From: Coniochaeta sp. PMI_546
Lineage: Eukaryota > Ascomycota > Sordariomycetes > Coniochaetales > Coniochaetaceae
Assembly (NCBI GenBank): GCA_021432605.1
Contig: MU271143.1
Coordinates: 1,683,277-1,747,276, forward strand
Direction of reading: 5' to 3'
DNA length: 64,000 nt
Shown here: one piece after another, positions 25,001-35,599 of the stretch
How positions within the stretch are numbered: position 1 is the first letter of the stretch
How the letters are laid out: each line of letters begins with the position of its first letter
Translations under genes and position numbers: made by a program
The notes under the pieces: model-generated
The model's database searches: none
What the model saw: the letters and a program-made list of their open reading frames with translations, nothing else
Told to the model about the DNA's origin: nothing

Positions 25001-28000
25001 AAACTCGACCTGTCAAGCATATGGGCCGAAGTTGATCAGGTCGAGGCCCACGGGCTGTTCTTCCTCTGCTCGCAATCACGACGGGTACGTTACTACGCCA
25101 TCACTGTCTTGCGCCTGACGACAGAATTCGACACGGTTCTCAGCAAGTCGTCCGGTCGAGAAAAGGACACTCTCAGACTGATCGACATTCTTGAAAACGA
25201 CTCCATGCAAGTGATGAATTTCAATGATGAAAATCTCTCTGTGGCGGAACGTAGCAGGCTACAGAGAGGTATACAGAACACCAACAACCAAGGGGCTTTG
25301 GTTGAGCTCTGCACAAGCGACGTGTCGTACGATACTACCTTATGGTTCAAGATCTTCCCGAACTTCGTTCGGATCGCCTTCGATAAATGCCCCTTCACTA
25401 TCACTATTGGCCGGGACTTGATCTGCAATCGGATCCTGCAGATGTACAAGACAATCACCATTCTGTCCGAACCGTCCCGCGGCCTATACTACGGCTCTGA
25501 TCCTGGAAGCGCACGTCTCACTGGAAGGACCCCAACTTCGCAGCCTGAAGTTCTGATTGAGCAGTGGAAGCTGTACCTAGTTTTTGCGTGCACCACTTTA
25601 GCAGATCCAGGGAGCGTGCAAAGTAACGGCTCGAAAGATGCTCAACATTTACGGAAAGGATCGAAGTCAGCTGCCGCCGCGGACAGGATCGTATCGGCAC
25701 GAACGCTCTTCAAATACCTCAACCCCCTTCTGTCAGTTTCGTCAGCATCTGTGAGGGATGCGGTAGTTGTCGCCATGGGGTCCATCAACATTCACATATA
25801 CCGAACTCTTCTCGAGGAATTGCAGGGGCACGTCTCTCGTTGCAATGATGACGCTAGAATCCGTCTCCATCAGAGGACAAATAGCAACCCTCGCCGAAAT
25901 CGCAAGATGGATCTACTTCGAACTGAGATAACGCATGTGTACAAGCTAACGGCCCATTTCCTGAAGCGCCCAGAAGTGTATCAGGACGACTGGGTCCTCA
26001 CCAATCTCGTTTCTTACGCCAAAGATCTCAAGCTGTTCCTCATGGATGGCGAAGTTCAGATGGACTGGGAATTCCAGAAACTGCGGCGCCACTACTGTGG
26101 ATTGATGGAAGAGTTGTTCGAGGGGATCAACCGCACCAAAGACCCGTCTCGGTGGATCACATTTGAAGCGCGCAAGTCATCCTTTGCGCTGATGGAAGAC
26201 TGGTGCGGTTTCTCGCCAAATCAATCCCAGATACGGGCTAGAGAAGACAACATGCGAAAGTCTGTTATAGATCAACAGACGATGGGTGAACGAGGAACCT
26301 TGACTGCTGCGATGGAGATCGAGAAGAGGAATCTGCGAACGGCTGCTCTGAGTGCAATGGCGGCACTATGTGGCGGGCCCATCGGTGTCACGACAGAAAG
26401 CGGCGTGTCTCTTCAGTTCGATGTCCGCAGAATGCTGAACTGGATCGACGCCATTTTCAACTCTGGCAGTGACAGGATGAACGTCATTGGGAGGCGGGCA
26501 TTGAAGAACCTGATCGTCCATAATCAAGAGTATCCATATCTGCTCGAGCACTGCATTGCCAAATGCTACGGCTCGGATACACCGAAAGTTCTTGAAAGCT
26601 ATTTCACGGTGGTCACAGAAGTGCTTCTGGAGCACCCCGACTACCCTTCTCCATTTTGGAGGCTATTGGGCCTTTGTCTTTTTACCCTGGGCAATGATCA
26701 AAGTGAGATTAGGTCCAAATCGGCGCACGTACTTCGGGCTCTCGAGGAGAGGCAACAGCAAGGTCGGAGCTCCAAGATTCAAGATTTCGATATCAGCATA
26801 TCAGACAAAACAAAAGCGGTCTACAAGTTGGCACAGTTCGAAATCTCGAAGAGGCTAGCAAAGCAACATACCGACTTAGCGTTTCACATCTTCTCCGAGT
26901 TCACCCTCTATTTCAGAGACCTCAAGGACGCTGCTCAACGGAATGTCATCGCCGTGATCCTCCCTTGGATTCAATCAATTGAGTTAAAGGTCGATCCAAA
27001 CGGAGGGCCAATAGCACAGTCGTACGTTCTCTTGGCCAATCTTCTTGAAATCACCATCAAGTCCAGCTCAGCTTTGCATAATGAAGTGCAAGCTCTGTGG
27101 CAAGCCCTCGCCACAGGTCCTCATCCGGGGAACGTTCGTTTGGTCTTGGACTTCATAATGTCTCTTTGCCTTGAGCGGCGAGAGCAGAACTTTGTGGAGT
27201 ACGCAAAACAAATTGTGGTCTTCCTAGCGAGTACGGTCACGACACCGGGAAACAAGGTCGTCGACTTTCTACTGTTACAGATTACCCCCAAGGCCATGGT
27301 GCCGAACGAGAAGCGGGAGACGACACCTACTCCTCCTGATGTGACCGGATTTCCCTATTGTGCCGATCTGTCCGAGGCTTTACCCGTGGGTACGAAGCAG
27401 GCTGGATTCTCTCTTGGCCAACTTTCACTCATTCTGCTGGTTGACCTGATGGTGGCCCCGGTCAGCCTTGTCGCTGAGAATGTACCCGTCTTGCTTCAAG
27501 TTGTGACAGTCCTTTGGGACCATTATACCACACTGGTACAGGAGCAAGCTCGTGAAATGTTAGTCCATCTCATACATGAACTCGTTATTTCGAGATTGGA
27601 CGACAACACACCAGCCGCGACTAAAGAAGCAATCGAAGACCTCATCGACTCCATACGCCGCCATGATCGATCCGTCGTTTGGGGCTACGAAGATAGCAAT
27701 GGCAAAGTCAACGACGAGGACAGCAACGTTCCTTCGAGCATGGAACATCTCACTACTCAGGTGGTGAAGACTTTCGAGCTTGCCTTCCCTGGCATCAAGG
27801 AGCAATGGGGTCGCCTATCGCTTACCTGGGCTACGTCTTGTCCTGTGAGGCATCTTGCGTGCCGCTCGTTCCAGATCTTTAGATGCATTTTGACATCGCT
27901 GGATCAATATATGCTTGGTGAAATGTTGGTTAGGCTCTCAAACACCGTGGCCGATGAAGATTCGGAGATCCAGACGTTTGCAATGGAGATCTTGACGACA

Positions 28001-29764
28001 CTTAAGACATTGATTGTCAAACTGGACGCGGAGAAGCTGGCCACGTTTCCACAGTTATTCTGGACTACCTGCGCCTGCTTGGAATCTATCAACGAGCGGG
28101 AATTTCTGGAGGCTGTTGGAATGCTGGAACAGTTTCTTGACAAGCTGGACTTCCAGTCTCCCGCCGTGCGAAAATTACTCTACGATGGCCAACCTGCGAA
28201 ATGGGATGGGCCCTTTGACGGAGTCCAACCACTCCTTTACAAGGGTTTGCGGTCCTCTACATGTTGGGCATCGACGCTACGCACCATGGACAAGTTGGTG
28301 CGGCTTCCCAATGACGGGCTTATTGGAGACGATAGCCGCGTCTTCTTCACCATACTCGCAAATTCCCCTCGATTCTTGCATGCTCTGGACGCCAAAGGAC
28401 TAGACGGTGAAGTCATTAGGACGGCCGACAATCTTCTAGCGGTTGCGGATGCTCAAGGGTTCCCCGGCATTGCGCAAGTACTCGACAACTATCTCGCAAA
28501 GAACTATCGATCGGGCGAAGAGTTCATACAAGCGCTATTCCGGTCCCTCAAGGAATACTTCCTTCCGCAGTTCGACCTCCAGATGATCACCATGTTGATG
28601 GGTCTTCTTACGAACAGCACTTCTTGGATCAAGATAAAGACGATGCGTATCCTTTGCGTTATCATCCCGGAAGTGGACATGCAGAAAGCTGAAATAGCTG
28701 GCCATGGGTCGGACCTCATCTCACCTCTACTTCGCCTCCTCCAGACTGAGTTCTGCATGGAAGCCTTGGAGGTCTTGGACCATATCATGACGATGTCGGG
28801 AAGCTCGATGGACAAGCACCATCTCCGAATGAGCATGACTCGATCAACTTCGAAAGCGATACGTAAGGAGTATGAAAGAACTCAGAGCTTATTTGGCATC
28901 CCAGAACAATCCGGCTGGGCGATCCCCGTGCCCGCGAAGAAGACGGATTCGACCCGGGCGAATGTGCATGCTGCCTTCTACATGTGCCAGAGCGCAGAGG
29001 ACGCCGCCACGGAGGCTACGCCTACCCCCGACGTCGAGTTCCACACCGACGAATTCCCCTACGGTTACCTTGCTCCTTCCGAGAGAGCGGACACTATGAT
29101 GTCTGACGAGTTCCGCGGGGAAAGCAACATGGGAGATCTAGTGTCCAAACTCGACAGTCTAGATGACTTCTTCGATGACGTATCAACCAGCCCGCCTAGT
29201 GATGGGCGATCGTCGAGAACTATAACCGAGTTCTCGCCGGATGCATTCGAGTCAGGAGCGCAGCTCTATGACGAACAGATCTTACCGATCCTGCATCAGG
29301 CCTCGAACAACACCTCCTTCCAGAACGGTTTCCCAGACAGAATCCCAATGTCTCGGGAAGGCAGCTCGAACACGATGAATCCCGGAGCCTTCAACATCAG
29401 CGGGCCAGGCCCAGCAGTCCTGTACAACAGACCGGGGCTTCACTCACGCTCCATTACGTCGCCTTCCGCACCCGCGTCATACAATCCGCAGCTCGGCGAT
29501 TTCACGTCAGATGACGAGTTCGCCGAGGACGTTCTTTCCGACGGTGACGACGAGCGGCCGAATACAGGCGGTGGAGAGAGTTCATTCTTTTTGGAAAATA
29601 TGGTCAAGCCTTTTGCTCAAAGTACGAGATCGAGGATGCGACGGTTGACGGGTGGTAGGTCAAGAGAGGAAAGATTACCCACATCGCCGCAGTTACCAAA
29701 GATCCCAAGCAATTTCCTCGGCCAGCAAAAGGGTCAGCCACCCGGCCAAGGGGATATGGTGTGA
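22019..29764 (+). CDS. PAG1: Cell morphogenesis protein PAG1/Tao3 (Furry/Mor2 family)
   Basis: Giant HEAT/armadillo-like scaffold of the RAM/MOR pathway, which helps NDR kinases (Cbk1, Orb6, COT-1) control polarised growth and cell separation. The open frame runs 2,581 codons without an intron, the expected size. A disordered Ser-rich N-terminus contains the conserved SPHVVSRLDEEDEEW block (about residues 33-47). The conserved morphogenesis region begins around VGEYALHVLFTSFIARAEEKL. The centre is a long helical repeat region, and the C-terminus is again Ser/Asp-rich with DDEFAEDVLSDGDDE. The true start is uncertain: an acceptor-like CCATACAG at 22057-22064 sits just inside the frame, so the first residues (MGDNVLLLTASC) may be intron read as coding and a short upstream exon may exist. 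Confidence 0.92.
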   Translation: MGDNVLLLTASCIHTAPSQTLPDPHGQDSLKFSPHVVSRLDEEDEEWQNTLRPGAVEPPAPRSVTHSRESSIEKLQRSELGASPPVTQTGSSTLARIHTSSSRSGLLDRAVDPKSATYGHHRQTSIVHGIQHSRNGSLASSTSSPLSPQIIAAAGAGLTQDRPDMLSFNRIDGDATMGSRPPTSLSGTTATSGPNVPERISSAAAVETSAQAMAQRKLERMHSGKARRDHAYHLSHSSRHKDEQKTVGEYALHVLFTSFIARAEEKLNETITVPFDPEPQIEHICGPGVDPVFDQAIVALGHIAKQKPKPLIDSMMLWRKSKSDAANEARSQVQQSQSRTALPGGPLQRRNTEPVQVIGSNNSSESGTVNGSTSLAAKQEYVAHAERRSTVSIYILCRVLLEVIGQSTLSSITPEMEDKLEGIIFGQLKISDSEQLVVSPLRMSNWNLFTQLLGAMSEINFAGVADRFIADLEKSLQDLAAKSPTYTSRDTEAKMELVLSGMRHLCMRTSPEESWDQTCNFMAALGKLFSRSHGPRVKAAFCHILELLLLPIAAKANSSDFSHPRWGEVLATISPRLAQMFVKPRHWTYTFPLTATMLCVSPPESFSTQWLQLIYPLQPRLKDRYTRPLCLQVISRLLWTYLYRTTDTVAGASRKLDEVMKHVLPSAKRTFSATDAASTDPIIQIIRIIGYKHPEYCFKSIIFPLVNADQFSSNKELKVESLDPDRMVLGIRAFLVVMADLEKGDEGRPPFPRYHTTSSAPDRVPASPVVGSPPHAGPPSPIVSNVEEKLSRPVVMSALSDTVREYYARFCEILGKITIICDNTFGGQAALDEKFNSPGAKTPITDTFNFSRREEHSNPYDQKQAFYELLHVAVQALPRCLSLDVPFNTLINLLCTGTAHIQYNIAESSAQSLKAIARQSHAHQVTMGFARFIFNFDDRYSTMSDGGMLGPGHIENTLRLYVELLHIWLDEIRQKTRDAVAEPGEAGAVDKRAMKLDLSSIWAEVDQVEAHGLFFLCSQSRRVRYYAITVLRLTTEFDTVLSKSSGREKDTLRLIDILENDSMQVMNFNDENLSVAERSRLQRGIQNTNNQGALVELCTSDVSYDTTLWFKIFPNFVRIAFDKCPFTITIGRDLICNRILQMYKTITILSEPSRGLYYGSDPGSARLTGRTPTSQPEVLIEQWKLYLVFACTTLADPGSVQSNGSKDAQHLRKGSKSAAAADRIVSARTLFKYLNPLLSVSSASVRDAVVVAMGSINIHIYRTLLEELQGHVSRCNDDARIRLHQRTNSNPRRNRKMDLLRTEITHVYKLTAHFLKRPEVYQDDWVLTNLVSYAKDLKLFLMDGEVQMDWEFQKLRRHYCGLMEELFEGINRTKDPSRWITFEARKSSFALMEDWCGFSPNQSQIRAREDNMRKSVIDQQTMGERGTLTAAMEIEKRNLRTAALSAMAALCGGPIGVTTESGVSLQFDVRRMLNWIDAIFNSGSDRMNVIGRRALKNLIVHNQEYPYLLEHCIAKCYGSDTPKVLESYFTVVTEVLLEHPDYPSPFWRLLGLCLFTLGNDQSEIRSKSAHVLRALEERQQQGRSSKIQDFDISISDKTKAVYKLAQFEISKRLAKQHTDLAFHIFSEFTLYFRDLKDAAQRNVIAVILPWIQSIELKVDPNGGPIAQSYVLLANLLEITIKSSSALHNEVQALWQALATGPHPGNVRLVLDFIMSLCLERREQNFVEYAKQIVVFLASTVTTPGNKVVDFLLLQITPKAMVPNEKRETTPTPPDVTGFPYCADLSEALPVGTKQAGFSLGQLSLILLVDLMVAPVSLVAENVPVLLQVVTVLWDHYTTLVQEQAREMLVHLIHELVISRLDDNTPAATKEAIEDLIDSIRRHDRSVVWGYEDSNGKVNDEDSNVPSSMEHLTTQVVKTFELAFPGIKEQWGRLSLTWATSCPVRHLACRSFQIFRCILTSLDQYMLGEMLVRLSNTVADEDSEIQTFAMEILTTLKTLIVKLDAEKLATFPQLFWTTCACLESINEREFLEAVGMLEQFLDKLDFQSPAVRKLLYDGQPAKWDGPFDGVQPLLYKGLRSSTCWASTLRTMDKLVRLPNDGLIGDDSRVFFTILANSPRFLHALDAKGLDGEVIRTADNLLAVADAQGFPGIAQVLDNYLAKNYRSGEEFIQALFRSLKEYFLPQFDLQMITMLMGLLTNSTSWIKIKTMRILCVIIPEVDMQKAEIAGHGSDLISPLLRLLQTEFCMEALEVLDHIMTMSGSSMDKHHLRMSMTRSTSKAIRKEYERTQSLFGIPEQSGWAIPVPAKKTDSTRANVHAAFYMCQSAEDAATEATPTPDVEFHTDEFPYGYLAPSERADTMMSDEFRGESNMGDLVSKLDSLDDFFDDVSTSPPSDGRSSRTITEFSPDAFESGAQLYDEQILPILHQASNNTSFQNGFPDRIPMSREGSSNTMNPGAFNISGPGPAVLYNRPGLHSRSITSPSAPASYNPQLGDFTSDDEFAEDVLSDGDDERPNTGGGESSFFLENMVKPFAQSTRSRMRRLTGGRSREERLPTSPQLPKIPSNFLGQQKGQPPGQGDMV

Positions 29765-30211
29765 CCTGGGACGTGAACTGCGATTGTCTGTTGCTTAGGT
29801 TTGTGGACCAGATACTGGCCTGGATTATCCATCCTTCGGCCGCGACTGAAATGATTACCCATGTACATATACCACAGCTACTTATACGTGGCAACTGTTC
29901 ATTTACATTGCAAGCTTCTGAATAATGGGCAGAGCTGCAAGTACGCGCACACTACGTGAAGTGATGAGGGAGAGGGAGTTGCTACTATACCTTGGTTGCC
30001 GAGGCATGGCTTTAGGCGTACCTGTTCAGTTCTAGGAAAGTCAAGAACACTTCACGTTGGCATATTAGCATCATTGTAGTTCAGAAGTGAGTTCGATATT
30101 TGATAGTGAGACCAACCCTATTCTTATTCAGACCAGACCCCAACGCTGAAAACCCGTTTCGCATTGTAAAACCGAAAACTCCTTGGCCAAATCAAACCAA
30201 ACTGACACATA
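29765..30211. other. Convergent intergene between PAG1 and DIM1
   Basis: 447 bp between two stop codons on opposite strands; expected to hold both 3' UTRs. I see no further gene or structured element. Confidence 0.55.
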
Positions 30212-30709
30212 TCAGTAGCGGTATCTTGTCGAGTAATCTAAGACGAAGTTAGCAACTTTGTCAGATCATGGGGAAGCGTGGAGATAGGGAGAAATGGCAA
30301 ACGTACCCTTTGGGCTGACCACCAGACCCCTGCCTTTCTTCGCGCCCCGGTAGACGGTCTCGATGATGTCAATCATTTCTTGCTTATCCTCGAGCACCCA
30401 GTTGAGCTTGTTGTTGTTACCGGTGCCGAAATCGACCATCATGTGCTTGTTGCGGAAGAAGAAGAGGATGGTGCAGGGGTCGTACAGCTCGTACATGGTG
30501 TTGAAGTCGGGGACCTGATCGATATCGCAGACGTAGATGGCGGCGAAGTTGCGCACGCGCTCCTGTATCCGGTAGAGCACCTCGTCTTGACGCATGCAGT
30601 CCGGGTCCCAGTCGCGACCGAAGCGGATCACGACCAGGCGCTCGTCTTCTGAGAGAATGGCTTGGTCGACGTGCCAGCCCGTCGTTAAATGTGGAAGTAC
30701 GTAGCTCAT
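30212..30709 (-). CDS. dim1: U4/U6.U5 tri-snRNP protein Dim1/Dib1 (thioredoxin-like)
   Basis: Essential spliceosome component with a thioredoxin fold lacking redox function; it sits in the tri-snRNP and leaves before activation. Two exons, 30709-30307 and 30237-30212, give exactly 142 residues, the length of human and fission yeast orthologues. The sequence starts MSYVLPHLTTGWHVDQAI and includes VVIRFGRDWDPDCMRQDE and ILFFFRNKHMMVDFGTGNNNK. The second exon is only 26 nt and supplies DYSTRYRY. Its acceptor follows TTGCTAACTTCGTCTTAG, a textbook fungal branch point. The start ATG at 30709 is chosen because the longer in-frame upstream extension has no family counterpart. It diverges from URB1. 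Confidence 0.97.
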
Positions 30710-31121
30710 GTTGAGTTTGTGAGCGATTCGATGAAACTTATTCGGTGTGTAGATGGGTAGATTTGTTTTGTTGCGTGGACGATGGCAGATGTAAGAAGAT
30801 ATTGATGAGGTCCAAGGCTCGCTTGGAAATTGACCGAATGTCGTTGAATCTTCGTCCAAATTCACCAGAGGTAACTGTGGAGTATCTCAGCCTCTGTGGG
30901 GCCAGACATTCCAGACTAAGGTACCTTAGTCTAATCGATAACGAGCTGAACCGTGCATCCCCACATCGGCCAAGAAAGAGCAGGGGTCTTGAGAGTGGTG
31001 AAAGCGGGCAGTATTGCGCGACCCGCCAAAATTTCTAGGAACCCGACAAGCTGGAGGTGCAGTATGAAGTGGTGATAAGTAGGTCAGCTTTGTTTACCCA
31101 GATTCCCTCTGTCGCCTAATC
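30710..31121. promoter_or_regulatory. Shared divergent promoter of DIM1 and URB1
   Basis: 412 bp between the two start codons, so it must contain both core promoters. A perfect 20-bp palindrome lies close to its midpoint and is listed separately. No other recognisable element. Confidence 0.6.
30913..30932. repeat. Perfect 20-bp palindrome in the DIM1/URB1 intergene
   Basis: AGACTAAGGTACCTTAGTCT equals its own reverse complement over all 20 positions. Its centre (30922-30923) is within about 7 bp of the midpoint between the two start codons. A dyad this long is rare by chance in 64 kb. It could be a dimeric factor site or a remnant of a dispersed short palindromic repeat. Confidence 0.9.
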
Positions 31122-34100
31122 ATGGGGAAGAGATCTTCCATCGGAGGCGACGCGGCTGGAAAGCCAAGGAAGAGAGTCAAAGTAGTGCATGAGGCTCCAA
31201 CATCGGAAGAAATCCACACAAGTCGCCAACTTCAAGGGCTTCTAGCGCCTGATCAGGATCTCAAGAAGGCTAGACATGGTATGTTATGGAGGTTGAAGGC
31301 CATGTTATGACCTTGCGCTGACACCCTGAAGGACTGCAATCCTTCAAGGGCTTTCTAGATCACATCAACAATGGAGATGGTGGCCATGAGGACCATCGAA
31401 AGATCCTCAACGAATACCTGGTCTCGACGAAACCGAGAGCTGACGAGGAAAATCCCGTCTATCTTCCTGATATCATGGAGACATGGAGCCATGCAGGCCA
31501 AGCGAACAACGAAAATATCCTCTCTGCTGTGCCTGTTGTCTTGGCACTCCTCCTCAGGATTCTCTCCCAGTCTCTGGATCAGGTGCCTTATGGCTTGGGC
31601 ATATGTCGAACATTGTTGCAGAAGAGACAGCAAGAGCTGATAGCTCGGAATCTGTCTGCGGATAAAGGGAAGGAGTTCATAATATCGCCCACACTACGAC
31701 TGTTAAGGGAGGCTATTTGCTTCGACGGAGGAGCGATTGCGAAACCAATCTTTCGTGCGAGAAACTACACGTTCAAGTCCCTGGGCCGGAACATGGGGAT
31801 CAAATACCTAGGAGAGGGACGTGAGGATCCGAAACGACCATCAGCAAGGACCAACGCCGTCCGGTTTCTTTTGAGTGCCCTGAAGTTCCTTCACCCGGAG
31901 GCTAGAAAGGAGTTACTTTCACTCAAGGATATCGTCACCGGTCTTATGAGGTCGGTGCGGGAAGATCCGCCTCACTTGATATTTGAAACGCTCGACACAC
32001 TGAAGACTCAGGTCCTGTTGGACGAGAAGCTGCCGCGAGAAGCGAAGAGTAAGCTTCTCAGCGCCAACACGCTGACTCGGATCGCATCACTTTATACATA
32101 CGATGACGCTGCTTCCGATCTAGAAGGCGGACGCACTGTGGTCGACGTGGCACATGCCTTTCTCCAGATTGCATGTACACTTCCGTCTGCCGGTGTTCTT
32201 CGACAGCAGTTTGGCTTTTATCCGAAAGGTACAGAAGTTGAAGACGACAATCTACTCCGACTGCGAACCAGCGATGAAGTGGGACTTGAAAACGTGGTTT
32301 GGATGAACAAATTCAGGGACGAGATTCCTGTGCGAAATTATGCCCTCTCGGAATTCATCCAGAATCTACGGCCTTGGTCGAACATAAAGCAGAGCGAGCT
32401 GCTCATTGCAATTTTCCGAGCCGCGCCAGAGCTTATCGCCGACTACTTTCAGAAGAAGCGAGCATTCACGTTCGAGCCGAAGCTCTCTGCGACCTGGATC
32501 GGTTATGCCGCCCTCCTCTACAACGCGGTGGCAGTGGACATTCCCAAGTATTTTGGCCAGGTCTCCGGATACTCGCATTTCCCCCCTCCCACATCCATTA
32601 TCCTCGACAATATCCTTCCCCTCCCCCTGAACCAGAAAGTTCTTGTTCGATGTTTGGCACAAAAATCGAACCTGGTATCCTTCTTCGTCACACGGATACT
32701 AGTCCTTGCACTCGAGAAGCTAGAGGCCGCGCTCAAACTTTACCAGGAAGCAGCAGGTGACAATCGTGCCCTTTGGAAAGAGGCAGCACGAAGGCTCGTC
32801 GACGAATTTTGTCAAAGGTGCCCCTCAATGAAGGATATCGTCAACTCCTACCGGTCTATTCCGGAAGACAACATACTTCATCGTGAAGCAGCAAGCCGGC
32901 TTCTCCTTCGCTACTACGAGGTGCTCCCTCAGCTCGCCTTGATCGCGAAGTTCGACGTCTCGCCGTTTCTCGTGAAAAGCATCAAGAGTTTAGGAGCCGA
33001 GGAAGGTAAAAGCGGTGAAGATCGGAATCTTGGTCTTCGGGAACTGGAACATCTGCTGGTCATCGCTGGCCATTCACCTGGAATGCGATGGTTCACGAAG
33101 CTCGAGGGTCTTGCCCTGTCGCCCTTCCTAACTCTGCTGCAGCTTCTTGTTGCTAGTCAGCAGGATATCTCCTCCGAAAAGCTTTTCGAAAGCGTTAATT
33201 TCGTGGCAGAGGAGCAACAAGTCGTTTTGTCAACGGAGGGAGGTCGAGGCTTAGCGCCATTCGTGCACAGTCTACGACTCCTCAAGAAGACGCAGGTTAC
33301 GGACGAGTCCGCTCATGAGGTCTGGACTTTCCTTGACAACTGCGTCACACGGTGCGCCACGGCCCCTATCAAATACCTCGAGATGATGCTGGATCTCCTC
33401 GACGGCGATCTGAAAATTGGCGGGGCTGAGGCGGGTGTACCAAGAATAAGCCCTCTCACTATGGCGTTACTTGAACAAGTACCATATGCACTCAGCTCGA
33501 AGAATCCGGACACAATTCAACAACTGGCCACTTTCATCACACTCTTCTTGGGCTCCTCCAAGACGGCTGGAGAGGACGGCGTTCTGCTAGAAAAAGTGTT
33601 TGGCAAAATAAGATCTCATTTCCCGGAGGTCGTCCAGAAAAAGACAATGAAGGATTTACCCACCAGTATTGGTATTGCAGAAGCCTCCCTGACCCCATTG
33701 ACTGCATCACGAATGGACATCGACATCCCTGATTCTACCGACCAACAACACAAGGCCGAAGCTGGAATATATTCGCTGGACCAGGTTTTTGCTCAGCCAC
33801 CTCGGTATGACTTGGACAATTCAGCCCTTCACAAGTGGGCAAACAAGGCAGCCGATGAGATAGTCGAGGAAGGCTACGCTACATCGCTGGTCACTCTACT
33901 CACCTCTGAGCACACGAGCATCCGAAAAGAAGCCGTGACTAATATTCTGAAGATGGCGGCAAAATTACAACAGTCAGATTACGACGAGAAGGAACAGTGT
34001 CACCTCCTCTTGTGCGAACTTGCAGAGACTGCGAAAGGAAACGTCGATACTACGCCCTTGCCGAGCTCGATCGTCTCATTTGCATGCCATGGCCTAGACG

Positions 34101-34606
34101 TATTGAAGAACCCACTTCACACCATGTACGCCAAAGTCAATTCATTTCTCACCAGCGGACCGGTATGGAAACTAGACAAGCTTCCTCTGGTACACGAGAT
34201 ACTACAGGAGGAGCCCTCAGAGGATGACTGTTACTATGCCGAGCTCAGCTGGCTTCTGATGTATCTTCTTGACAGCCTGCGGACGGCGGCCGATCTGGCT
34301 CTTTTCCACAAGAAGCGGGTGTTTGAGCAGCTGATGTCGCTGGCCAGCAACCCGTATATGAGACCTAACCTACGAGTTCAGATTCTGGGCATTCTTTACA
34401 AAGCGACGACCATAGACGGCGGGAGTGGGACGCTCATGACTCGGTTTGGTGTCATGGCCTGGCTCGAGAGCCGACAGGCGGCATCGAGTGGCGGTGACGA
34501 GGAGTGGATATACCCAGCTCTGATCAAGAAGGTGTGGGAAACAGCGGACCAGGAAAGGGCGCTGGCTTGGAGTAAAGGCGGCATCCCTGATATCCTGGAC
34601 GTATGA
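31122..34606 (+). CDS. urb1: Nucleolar pre-ribosomal protein Urb1/Npa1, 60S biogenesis
   Basis: Nucleolar factor needed for early pre-60S particle assembly. Two exons, 31122-31278 and 31332-34606, give 1,143 residues. The basic start MGKRSSIGGDAAGKPRKRVKV is a likely nuclear/nucleolar signal. The N-terminal Npa1 domain follows (LQSFKGFLDHINNG, then YLVSTKPRADEENPVYLPDIMETWSHA split by position; also FRARNYTFKSLGRNMG). The C-terminal NopRA1-like part is recognisable in ELSWLLMYLLDSL and MRPNLRVQILGILYKA. It is shorter than yeast Npa1 (about 1,760 residues), which seems normal for filamentous fungi, though I cannot compare here. The intron has a GTATGT donor and a GCTGACACCCTGAAG branch/acceptor. 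Shares the upstream region with DIM1. Confidence 0.9.
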
Positions 34607-35599
34607 ATAGTCGTCTACAATGATAGAGCTTACGGTGCGGCCGAGGGAGAGTTGAGGAACAGAACTCTGTTTCTGAAACGCTGTTGTCAATGAACCGTTG
34701 TAGCTTAGAATCATGATACTTGGAGGAAAAGACCCTCGTTGTGTCATTTAAAAAGGTTGATGTCGAAAAGGTATGTTAGTAAGGTACCTAAGTTTTGTAT
34801 AGCGGTCACATAAATCAAGGCGGTACTACGTGTATGAGCTGAGGTCTGTTGTGTTGGCCCTGTGACGTGGCTGTACGAATCAGACATCGCCTCGCATGTC
34901 TTGGGTACATGCAGCAAGGGTCACCGTCGCCAGTCATCAGTGCAGTAGCAGGCAGGCAGGTACGTACCTACTGACCTTACCTTGCCTGATGCGGCCTGTG
35001 CTTCTCCACACCTCCAAAAATTCCCCTAGCGAGGAGAGAAGGCACAGCCGGCCACAAACCAACAACAACCAAAGACGACCGAACTGACTGACGACTATCC
35101 ACTCCCATCTCTCTCTCTCACAACAACAACCTCTACCTAACTTGCCTGATCAATCACAATACTCCTAAATCTCGTCGCCGCTACCCAATTGCAGACCTAC
35201 TCCCCAATCTGCCTCATCTACTTCACCTTGTGTGTTAAGATATACCACTTCGTCACCACCACGGCTCACACTTTTCCGCGTCCCGCTCTTGCGTAGCGCC
35301 GTCGCCTCGTCTATCTGTTCTCGACTCGCCGACATTAGTTCACTGTGTCGCATGACCAGTCATCCAACCGCAATCTGCTGAACGAGTTCCTCCACGCTGT
35401 CGAGGCCATATTGGCTTTCCGCGTTCGCCTTGCACCTGTCGATCGTCGACTCTGCCACACGAAGACACACAGCTGCGACGTGACCACACAACTCTTGATA
35501 ACTCTCGAATGACAAGCTGCAAGCTGCACACGACAACCTAAAAACATAACCATCGCCTTCTATCTCAGATGAGACTTGCGCGACTTATCTGAACCTATT
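34607..35599. other. Intergene and leader of the 4E-T-like gene
   Basis: The first half holds the URB1 3' region and motif-family copies at 34782-34789 (AGGTACCT) and 34957-34988 (imperfect inverted repeat). From about 35090 on, the plus strand is rich in CT and CAA steps with few G, typical of a long fungal 5' leader before the ATG at 35600. No independent gene recognised. Confidence 0.5.

Noticed and set aside
30710-30865. N-terminal extension of the DIM1 frame
   Set aside because: Orthologues start at MSYVLPHL and are 142 residues; the extension has no family counterpart and would consume the promoter.
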